Below, piece by piece: positions 15,587 through 21,766 of a stretch of DNA of 21,766 bases. The notes under the pieces were generated by a model. The model was given only the letters and a program-made list of their open reading frames with translations. It did no database searches and was not told the DNA's origin. The DNA comes from JAAZIN01 sp964464625 (GTDB taxonomy: Bacteria > Bacillota > Dethiobacteria > DTU022), in the NCBI GenBank assembly GCA_964464625.1, contig CAYXKD010000030.1:1-21766 (forward strand). Reading direction: 5' to 3'. How positions within the stretch are numbered: the stretch's first letter is position 1; each line of letters starts with the position of its first letter. The translations under genes and the position numbers were made by a program.

Positions 15587-17299
15587 TCATATAAAACTAA
15601 ATGTGTCGACATCAAAGAGACCGTGATCTGTTATTTTAAGGTGCGGGATCACCGGCAGGGCCATGAAGGAGAGCGTCAGAAAGGGCTGGTGAGGCGCCGC
15701 TCCCAGGCCGTGTGCAGCAGCATTGACCTCAGCAAGGGCTGCAGCCACCTTCCTGGCAGGCTCCCTTGATATAAGGCCCGCTACCGGCAGAGGCAACAAG
15801 GATTGCACTTCCGCAGAGCCGTCAACGGCTACAAAGCCGCCCCCGGACCGGGCCAGTGCATTTACCGCCGCCGCCATGGCCGTCTCCTCCACCCCGGCGA
15901 CGATGATGTTGTGCGAATCATGGGCTACACTTGAAGCAACAGCCCCGCGGCACAGGCCCAGCCCCCTGACCAGCCCCAGGGCCACCCGGCCGCTGCGGCG
16001 GTGACGCTCGACAACGGCGATCTTGATGATATCGCGATCTGGATCTGCCTGCACAGCCCCCTCTTTGTCACGCCGGGGCTCAAGCATCAGTTTTTCTGTA
16101 ATTATCTGATTCGGAATTATCCCCATCACCGGTATGGCGCCGGGGCCGGCTTTTAAACTGAAATCGGCGGCCTGCAGCGGGCGCAGCAGGCGGACTGTAT
16201 TCGTAATGTTTTCATCCACAGGATGAGAGGCTGAAGGAGACAGTGCTTCTCCCTCCCGGGCGACAACAGACCCCCCTTTGATTACCAGCCTCACGTTAAA
16301 ATCCCGCAGATTGTCAATTACCACCAGATCGGCGAGATAGCCTGGCGCCACCGCACCGCGGCGGGCTAACCGGTAATGAAGCGCCGGGTTTAATGTGGCC
16401 ATCTCCACTGCATCCATCGGATCGCATCCCAGCGCCACCGCCCGCCGCAGGATTTCGTCCATGTGGCCCGCCGACAGCAATTCCGCCGCCTCCCTGTCAT
16501 CGCTTCCGAACATGAAATGACGGCTGCCGGCAGCCTTCACAGCCGGTAAAAGATCAGCCAGGTTGCGGGCGGCGGAGCCCTCGCGGATGATCACCTTCAT
16601 CCCGCAGCCTACTTTCTCCAGGGCTTCCGCTGCGGTAATGCATTCGTGATCCGTGGAAATTCCAGCCCCTGCATAAGCCTGCAGTTCCCGGCCGGCCAGG
16701 CCCGGCGAATGTCCATCAACGGGTTTAGACCTCCGGTACGCCGCAGCGATCTTTGCCTCCACTGCTGTATCGCCGTGTACAACCCCTGGAAAATTCATCA
16801 TCTCACCAAGGCCTAGCATACGCGGATGACCCAGCAACCGCTCCACCTGCACCGGGGTGATCTCCCCTCCCGCTGTCTCCATCTCTGTGGCCGGGACACA
16901 GGATGGCACCATGAAATAAAAATCGAGGGGCAGTTTTTCAGAGATGCTGAGCATAAAGTCAATGCCCGCCTCTCCAAGGACATTGGCGATTTCATGGGGA
17001 TCGGCAATAACCGCAGTGGTCCCATGCGGCAGCACCGCTGCGGCAAAATGCGACGGCAGGAGCAGAGTGCTCTCAATATGAATATGCGCATCGATCAATC
17101 CCGGAATGATGAGCCCCCCTTCCAAATCGATCACCTCGCTGCCCTCAGAGTATCTTGCTCCCACTCCGGCAATTCTAGAACCGAGAAGGGCCAGGGAGCC
17201 CTCTTCTATTCTGCGGGTAAATAGGTTAACAATACGACCTCCTTCAAGTAAAAGCGAAGCCGGCTTTGCGCCTTGGGCCACTTCACTTACCGCTCTCAT
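15587..17299 (-). CDS. ade: Adenine deaminase
   Basis: Converts adenine to hypoxanthine and ammonia in purine salvage, in the cytoplasm. The protein is about 570 residues from the ATG at 17299, the normal length of the family. It is an amidohydrolase: the metal motif GLIDAHIHIES follows the N-terminal beta domain, then HGTTAVIADPHEIANVLG, GEMMNFPGV, DGHSPGL, GISTDHE and FGSDDRE supply the remaining metal-site residues. The C-terminal half (NIIVAGVEETAMAAA, GGGFVAVDG, PLPVAGLIS) is specific to adenine deaminase. The frame extends to a GTG at 17368, but those 23 residues overlap a hairpin and are not family-like. No strong ribosome site serves the ATG, so the start is the uncertain part. It is a single gene, divergent from the CBS protein and convergent with the coat genes. 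Confidence 0.94.
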   Translation of the reverse strand: MRAVSEVAQGAKPASLLLEGGRIVNLFTRRIEEGSLALLGSRIAGVGARYSEGSEVIDLEGGLIIPGLIDAHIHIESTLLLPSHFAAAVLPHGTTAVIADPHEIANVLGEAGIDFMLSISEKLPLDFYFMVPSCVPATEMETAGGEITPVQVERLLGHPRMLGLGEMMNFPGVVHGDTAVEAKIAAAYRRSKPVDGHSPGLAGRELQAYAGAGISTDHECITAAEALEKVGCGMKVIIREGSAARNLADLLPAVKAAGSRHFMFGSDDREAAELLSAGHMDEILRRAVALGCDPMDAVEMATLNPALHYRLARRGAVAPGYLADLVVIDNLRDFNVRLVIKGGSVVAREGEALSPSASHPVDENITNTVRLLRPLQAADFSLKAGPGAIPVMGIIPNQIITEKLMLEPRRDKEGAVQADPDRDIIKIAVVERHRRSGRVALGLVRGLGLCRGAVASSVAHDSHNIIVAGVEETAMAAAVNALARSGGGFVAVDGSAEVQSLLPLPVAGLISREPARKVAAALAEVNAAAHGLGAAPHQPFLTLSFMALPVIPHLKITDHGLFDVDTFSFI

Positions 17300-17353
17300 C
17301 TCTTCAGCAAACAGGACAAACACCCGCCTTCTCAGAATATTTATTAAACCCCC

Positions 17354-17370
17354 GGGTGCGCTCCGCACCC
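17354..17370 (-). promoter_or_regulatory. Hairpin in the adenine deaminase leader
   Basis: GGGTGCG (17354-17360) and CGCACCC (17364-17370) form a seven-pair stem with a three-base loop, about 55 bases upstream of the likely ade start. It could act in the leader RNA or as an operator. No purine riboswitch core was recognised in the 140 bases between ade and the CBS gene. Confidence 0.35.
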
Positions 17371-17509
17371 ACCGTAAGCTTTAACCATAACCTGCTCTCC
17401 GCTTTTTACTCCATCATGGGATGTTCCCCCAGGCAGGAACCATTTCCCCCTTTAGCGAATATAGTTGTCATTGCTAATTGCAAAGCACAACTCGAGGAGG
17501 CGAAGCTAC

Positions 17510-17989
17510 TTGTTAAAACCCGCCAAGGATATCATGACCAGAAATGTAATCAGCATCACCGGTGAGAAAACCCTCCAGGAGGCTGTTGACCTTATGGCCA
17601 GAAACAATATCAGCGGGCTTCCAGTTACCGATGACCGGAATGTGCTCACCGGTATTATTTCAAATACGGATATAATTTCTTATTCACAAAAGGTAAATGT
17701 TGTTCCGCTGTTCGACCCTTCCGGCTGGATTTCACCCCATGCAGAAATCACCGATCTCACCTCTATCCGCAGGGGTATGGATATGCTGGCCAAAACAAAG
17801 GTCAGCACGCTAATGAAGAAAAAGGTCTATACCGCCGGTGAAGAAAGCGATATTATCAAAATTGCCGGTCTGATGAGCCGGCGCCAGGTCAACCGTGTTC
17901 CCATCGTGGACCGTGAAGGCAGGTTGACCGGAATAATCACCCGTGCAGATATGGTTAAAAGTATCGCTAATCCGGATGATTCCATTTAA
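17510..17989 (+). CDS. CBS-domain pair protein
   Basis: About 159 residues, made almost entirely of a Bateman module that typically binds adenosyl ligands such as AMP, ATP or SAM. The first CBS motif runs from KDIMTRNVISI through GLPVTDDRNVLTGIISNTDII; the second from STLMKKKVYTA through NRVPIVDREGRLTGIITRADM. A loop of about 50 residues separates them. The TTG start at 17510 has GAGGAGG 9 bases upstream; the frame opens earlier at a TTG at 17465 without one. It has no attached enzyme domain, so it probably acts as a free sensor subunit. Divergence from adenine deaminase makes an adenine-nucleotide link appealing but unproven. A terminator follows. Confidence 0.92.
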   Translation: MLKPAKDIMTRNVISITGEKTLQEAVDLMARNNISGLPVTDDRNVLTGIISNTDIISYSQKVNVVPLFDPSGWISPHAEITDLTSIRRGMDMLAKTKVSTLMKKKVYTAGEESDIIKIAGLMSRRQVNRVPIVDREGRLTGIITRADMVKSIANPDDSI

Positions 17990-18010
17990 CCATAAATCGC
18001 AGGAGATGGA

Positions 18011-18048
18011 AAGAAACCCGGGGATGTCTCATCTACCGGGTTTCTTTT
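18011..18048 (+). terminator. Terminator of the CBS gene
   Basis: AAGAAACCCGG (18011-18021) pairs with CCGGGTTTCTT (18036-18046) around a 14-base loop and runs into TTTT. It lies 22 bases after the CBS stop codon. Confidence 0.75.
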
Positions 18049-18076
18049 GCTGAATCCCACCTCCTTAACACGGTTA

Positions 18077-18103
18077 TTTACAGGCTTTCAAGCATAGTAT
18101 AAT
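18077..18103 (+). promoter_or_regulatory. Possible promoter of murT
   Basis: A perfect TATAAT (18098-18103) with TTTACA (18077-18082) at a short 15-base spacing. The leader would be about 105 bases and includes a small hairpin ACCCT-gtcga-AGGGT near 18161-18175. Confidence 0.42.
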
Positions 18104-18215
18104 CAGAACAGCTCTGGCGTCATTTCTTAAGGGCCGGCGGATAATGCAGGATAGAATTTCACCCTGTCGAAGGGTAAAACTAATATTTTATTTTTGACCG
18201 GAGGAGCCTGGTAAA

Positions 18216-19625
18216 TTGACAGGTGCAGAAGGCCCCGGACCACGCCGGGTTGGGCAGGCAGGCATAGGGATTCTGGGCGCGCTTTATCTGGGCAAGATTC
18301 TTATCGGCACCACCCGTCTGTTAAAGCGCGGCGGCACAACACTGCCCGGGCGGGCTGCTCTTAAGATTTCACCACAGCTAATCGCCCTTATGGCCGGCCA
18401 GTTGCCGCGAGGAACAGTTGCCATCACCGGAACCAACGGAAAAACCACCACCGCGGCTCTGCTGGCAGACATCATCAAAGAAAGCGGGCTGAACTGTGTA
18501 CACAACAGCTCCGGCGCCAATCTGGCCTGGGGCGTAGCCACAACCTTTATCGAAGCGGGCACCTGGAAGGCCCTGCTGCCTGCTGAGATTGCTGTTTTGG
18601 AGATAGACGAAGGAGCTTTCCCGGCGCTCTCAGAAAGCCTGGGGCCCCGCTGCGCCGTCGTCACAAATATCTTCAGGGATCAGCTGGATCGCTTCGGTGG
18701 AATACAGCAGGTTCATGATTCGATTCAGGAAGGCGTACAATCCCTCCATTCTGGCGCAACGGTATGCCTGAATGCCGACGACCCCCTTGTAGCCGCTATT
18801 GACAGCGGCGGCAGAAAAAAACTTTACTATGGTTTGGATCTTCCCGCAGTTACCACCCCGGGGCTCTCTCCGGCAACAGAAATTAGCTGCCCGCGCTGCG
18901 GCGGCATCCTCATCTATACCGGGGTTTTTTATGCCCACCTGGGCCGCTACCGCTGTCCCCGGTGTTCTTTTTGCCGCCCCGAGCCCGAGATTAAGCTGCG
19001 CCATTTTGATATTTCCCCAGGGGATAGCACTCTTCTGAAACTGAGCCTGCGCGGCAGATCTTTGCAGGCAAAGCTGCCCCTCCCCGGAATCTACAACCTT
19101 TACAACGCCCTTGCAGCCGCCGCGGCAGCCACTGCCCTAAAGCTGCCGGATAGCGCCATCAAGGAGGCTTTTGCTGCCGCCACCCCGCCTGCGGGCAGGA
19201 TGGAACAACGCCGCGTTGATTCTAAAGATCTGCTCATCGCCCTGATTAAAAACCCGGCGGGCGCCAACGAGGTGCTGCGCACATTGCTCAGGGAGAGGGG
19301 TGATCAGCGGCTACATCTCCTCATCGCGATTAATGACCATATCGCCGATGGAAAGGATGTCTCATGGCTCGAAGAAACAGATTTTGAACAGTTCGCCGCC
19401 ATCCGTGCCCGGACGGGCAGCATGGTCTTCTCTGGAACCAGGGCTTTCGAGGCCAGGGAGAGGCTGTTAAAATCAGATTTTGAGCCGGCAAAGATGATCG
19501 TGGAAGCATCACTTCAGGGGGCGCTCCAGAAAGCGCTCGCTTCAACGGCAAAGGGCGAAAAACTGATCATTCTGGCCAACTATACGGCCATGATGCAGCT
19601 GCGCCGCCTGCTGAACTGGAGCTAG
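18216..19625 (+). CDS. murT: Lipid II isoglutaminyl synthase ligase subunit MurT
   Basis: MurT activates the D-glutamate alpha-carboxyl of lipid II with ATP. Amidation normally uses ammonia from the GatD glutaminase subunit. The 469-residue protein has the Mur-ligase P-loop TGTNGKTTT (71-79), NSSGANLAWG (97-106), EIDEGAFP, the family motif TNIFRDQLDRFG (150-161), and a four-cysteine zinc ribbon at C225/C228/C247/C250, a MurT feature. The C-terminal domain (DUF1727) has IKNPAGANEVL and INDHIADGKDVSW, the region that contacts GatD in known complexes. After DVSW the sequence reads LEETDFE, where many MurT proteins have a W-x-x-DFE form. The TTG start has GGAGGAG 9 bases upstream. The usual downstream gatD is absent: the stop is followed by a terminator and opposing genes. 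Confidence 0.93.
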   Translation: MTGAEGPGPRRVGQAGIGILGALYLGKILIGTTRLLKRGGTTLPGRAALKISPQLIALMAGQLPRGTVAITGTNGKTTTAALLADIIKESGLNCVHNSSGANLAWGVATTFIEAGTWKALLPAEIAVLEIDEGAFPALSESLGPRCAVVTNIFRDQLDRFGGIQQVHDSIQEGVQSLHSGATVCLNADDPLVAAIDSGGRKKLYYGLDLPAVTTPGLSPATEISCPRCGGILIYTGVFYAHLGRYRCPRCSFCRPEPEIKLRHFDISPGDSTLLKLSLRGRSLQAKLPLPGIYNLYNALAAAAAATALKLPDSAIKEAFAAATPPAGRMEQRRVDSKDLLIALIKNPAGANEVLRTLLRERGDQRLHLLIAINDHIADGKDVSWLEETDFEQFAAIRARTGSMVFSGTRAFEARERLLKSDFEPAKMIVEASLQGALQKALASTAKGEKLIILANYTAMMQLRRLLNWS

Positions 19626-19666
19626 GATGTCAGGGGGCAAAATTCAAAGGTAACAAAATCTGCATT

Positions 19667-19710
19667 ATTGATGAACCCGGTGCTGTGCTTTGCACCGGGT
19701 TCATCAATTT
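19667..19710. terminator. Bidirectional terminator, 17-bp perfect stem
   Basis: Bases 19667-19683 are exactly complementary to 19692-19708 with an eight-base loop; the arms contain GAACCCGGTGC and GCACCGGGTTC. On the plus strand it is followed by TT, on the minus strand by AATG. It sits between the convergent murT and foldase genes. Confidence 0.75.
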
Positions 19711-19735
19711 CAGAATTATAGCCTGCAGCGGCTGC

Positions 19736-20650
19736 TCAGTCACGGTAATCGATGAGCGCCTCATCTCTCAGCCTGGAAATCAGTTCTGAGATCAGCTGCG
19801 GGATCTTCTCGTCTCTAATCATCTCTTTAACTTCATCAGCCGTCTCTTCGAAGTCCACCTCGCGGCCTTCCTTGTACTCCAGCCTTTCGATGATATGGTA
19901 TCCGTGGTAAGTTTTAACGGGAGTGCTCCTTTCGCCGTCCTTCAGCTCGAACACGGCCTCATCGAATTCTTTAACCATCTTCCCGCGGGCGAAAAAGCCC
20001 AGTTCGCCACCTTCATCCTTGGAACCGGGATCCTGGGAGTGTTCTTTGGCCAGGTCGGCGAAATCTTCGCCTTTCTCCAGGCGTGAGATGAGCTCTAAAG
20101 CCTCATCCTCCGTCTCAACAAGGATATGACGGGCTTTGACTTCATCGGGAATATCAAAGAGTTTCTGGTTCTCCTCAAAATATTCCCGGGCCTCACTGTC
20201 ACCTATTTCCAGATCATGGGTGACAATCTTTTCCGCCATAAGGCTGATCCGCGTTTCATTGCGAATGAAATCCATGGAGACGCCCTGGTTTTCCAGGTAT
20301 GATTCAAACTGATCCTCCATCCCCATGAAATGTTGATCAATGATGTTTTGTAATTCATTATCGACATCTTCTGCTTCTACAGATAAGCCTAAATTTTTCC
20401 CCTCTTGCAGGATCAACCGCCCGATGATGATGCTGTCGAGGGTATCTTTGCCGCCCTGCATATACATGGCTGCATAAAGGTCACTGCGCTTGACCTTCTC
20501 TCCATTCACCACAGCCACGGCAGGATCATACTGCATAAACATGATCAGTACTACCGCTCCCAAGATCACCAGGGCCAAAACCAGCAGGATTACTTTCTGC
20601 GGCTTTAGCGGATTGGCGGCCCCTTTTTGCTCTTCCATCGTCTCGCTCAT
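19736..20650 (-). CDS. PrsA/SurA-like peptidyl-prolyl isomerase, membrane anchored
   Basis: This 304-residue foldase assists folding of secreted proteins outside the membrane. Residues 1-18 are cytoplasmic. A helix at about 19-40 (VILLVLALVILGAVVLIMF) anchors the protein, with no lipobox cysteine, unlike classical PrsA. A SurA-N-type helical region follows (VVNGEKVKRSDLYAAM onward). The parvulin domain spans about residues 168-260: VKARHILVETEDEA, GEDFADLAKEHSQDPGSKDEGGELGFF and TYHGYHIIERL. The C-terminus is an acidic helical tail. The ATG has AAAAGGGG 7 bases upstream. A strong promoter lies just before it, so it can be expressed independently of hisG upstream. Confidence 0.93.
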   Translation of the reverse strand: MSETMEEQKGAANPLKPQKVILLVLALVILGAVVLIMFMQYDPAVAVVNGEKVKRSDLYAAMYMQGGKDTLDSIIIGRLILQEGKNLGLSVEAEDVDNELQNIIDQHFMGMEDQFESYLENQGVSMDFIRNETRISLMAEKIVTHDLEIGDSEAREYFEENQKLFDIPDEVKARHILVETEDEALELISRLEKGEDFADLAKEHSQDPGSKDEGGELGFFARGKMVKEFDEAVFELKDGERSTPVKTYHGYHIIERLEYKEGREVDFEETADEVKEMIRDEKIPQLISELISRLRDEALIDYRD

Positions 20651-20709
20651 CTAAGAACCCCTTTTCTGCTCTTTTTTGGCACCTTTTCTTTTGAAAACTT
20701 GTCCACTAA

Positions 20710-20737
20710 ATTATAACACTATGAGAAAAGGCGTCAA
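20710..20737 (-). promoter_or_regulatory. Sigma-A type promoter of the foldase gene
   Basis: On the minus strand: TTGACG (20737-20732), 16 bases, TATAAT (20715-20710). The -10 is perfect and the -35 has five of six bases. The start codon lies about 60 bases downstream. Confidence 0.78.
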
Positions 20738-20801
20738 CTTGCAGATAATCCCCTTTGATCCACCACATGACGCCTTTGCCGGGGGCAAATCCCGCCCCTC
20801 T

Positions 20802-21674
20802 TCAGGGAATTATTTTATTCAGGGGAAATTCGATGATCCCCTCGGCACCTGCTTCTTTCAAGTCACAGATGAGCTTGCTAACTGTCTTCTCTTCAACTAC
20901 ACTCTCCACCGCCGCCCATTTATCCTCGCTAAGGGCGGATATGGTCGGTTTACGCAGCGCCGGCAGGATTTTGATGATCTTTTCAAGATCGTCGCTATGC
21001 ACGTTCATCTTCAACATCACTTTCTGCTCTGCCAGCAGCGCTCCTTTCAACAGCGTGACCATGTCATCAACCTTTTTTTTCTTCCAGGAGTCGCTAGAAC
21101 TTGCAGAATTCATGATCACACGCGGTGTCGAGATAAGGATCGTCTCGATCTCTCGCAAATTATTCGCTTTCAGGGAACGCCCTGTTTCTGTAAGCTCGGC
21201 GATAGCATCAGCCAGAAGGGGCGGCTTTACCTCAGTGGCTCCCCAGGAAAAAATCACTGAAGCGGAAATCCCTTTGCTATCCAGGTATTTTCTGGTGGTT
21301 TCTACAAGCTCAGTGGCAATTCGCCTCCCCTCCAGGTCATGAACCGTCATTATTTCTGAGTCCCGCGGCACCGCCAGAACCAGGCGCACCGGCCGCAGGC
21401 CCCGCTTGGAAAAGGGAAGCTCGGCAACCTCATCCACCTGAACCCCTGTCTCAACAATCCAGTCCTTGCCTGTCAGGCCCACATCGAGCACCTGCTCAGC
21501 CACATACTTGGGTATCTCCTGTGCCCGTATGAGCACGCATTCAATTTCTTCGTCATCGATATGCGGATAATACGAACGTTCGCCAATGCTAATTTTATAG
21601 CCGGCCTTTCTGAAAATCTCCATTGCCGATTCCTGCAGGCTCCCCGCAGGCAGCCCCAGTTTCAGTCTCTTCAA
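20802..21674 (-). CDS. hisG: ATP phosphoribosyltransferase, long form (HisG)
   Basis: First step of histidine synthesis: ATP plus PRPP gives phosphoribosyl-ATP. The protein is 290 residues from the TTG at 21674, which has AAGG 6 bases upstream and places the N-terminus at LKRLKLGLPAGSLQE, as in relatives. The frame extends to a TTG at 21749 but those 25 residues are unlike the family. The catalytic domain includes VGLTGKDWIVETG, RIATELVETTRKYL and the PRPP-binding region near FSWGATEVKPPLLADAI. Residues from about 215 form the C-terminal regulatory domain of the long form, so HisZ is not needed and feedback inhibition by histidine is expected. No other his gene is in the window. The remaining 92 bases to the right edge show no other gene; a TTGACG at 21749-21744 could be a -35, but its -10 is weak. 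Confidence 0.92.
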   Translation of the reverse strand: MKRLKLGLPAGSLQESAMEIFRKAGYKISIGERSYYPHIDDEEIECVLIRAQEIPKYVAEQVLDVGLTGKDWIVETGVQVDEVAELPFSKRGLRPVRLVLAVPRDSEIMTVHDLEGRRIATELVETTRKYLDSKGISASVIFSWGATEVKPPLLADAIAELTETGRSLKANNLREIETILISTPRVIMNSASSSDSWKKKKVDDMVTLLKGALLAEQKVMLKMNVHSDDLEKIIKILPALRKPTISALSEDKWAAVESVVEEKTVSKLICDLKEAGAEGIIEFPLNKIIP

Positions 21675-21766
21675 CGTTGTCCTTCCCTTCCATTCAATTA
21701 TTGCTAAAATAGTTTGATTCAGGCTATCATTTTTAGTGGTTGCCGTCAACTGCGCTGCCGGGACGC

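Overview
The window looks like a chromosomal segment of an anaerobic, spore-forming Firmicute of the Clostridia (Peptococcaceae/Syntrophomonadales-like) with moderately high GC. This is inferred from two CotF-like coat proteins, a RACo-type corrinoid activase next to a DUF1638 protein, a DUF421/DUF4363 pair, a MurT ligase, a PrsA-like foldase and a long-form HisG. Strong AGGAGG-type ribosome sites and frequent TTG/GTG starts agree. I see no transposase, integrase, phage gene, CRISPR array or rRNA. No species can be named from sequence alone.

Layout. 1-3189 (minus): a glycosyltransferase translationally coupled by a GTGA overlap to a large membrane protein with an alkaline-phosphatase-like ectodomain, which runs off the left edge. 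3423-5120 (plus): an orphan B12-binding radical SAM enzyme. 5168-5323: a complete tRNA-Arg(CCG) unit with promoter and terminator. 5521-6879 (plus): MgtE magnesium transporter. It converges on a DUF421-DUF4363 pair (6924-7987, minus) across a perfect 16-bp inverted repeat. 8269-12352 (plus): zinc-finger/CD225 protein, DUF2752 protein, DUF1638 protein and RACo-like 2Fe-2S/ASKHA protein. 12439-14547 (minus): DUF362 protein then PIG-L deacetylase, with a clear promoter. 14752-15341 (plus): two small coat-type proteins. 15587-17299 (minus): adenine deaminase. 17510-17989 (plus): CBS-pair protein. 18216-19625 (plus): MurT without an adjacent GatD. 19736-21674 (minus): PrsA-like foldase and HisG, each probably its own unit.

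No single large operon dominates. The window is a string of one- to two-gene units separated by clean terminators. Three short sets may work together: GT4 plus membrane phosphatase-like protein (envelope polymer or glycolipid), DUF1638 plus RACo-like activase (corrinoid methyl-transfer metabolism encoded elsewhere), and the CD225/DUF2752 membrane proteins (function unknown). The most unusual points are the RING-like/CD225 fusion beside DUF2752, the activase/DUF1638 pair with no corrinoid protein nearby, MurT without GatD, and a DUF362 protein with four C-terminal cysteines that could hold a metal cluster. Family names were assigned by reading translated sequence; no database search was run.
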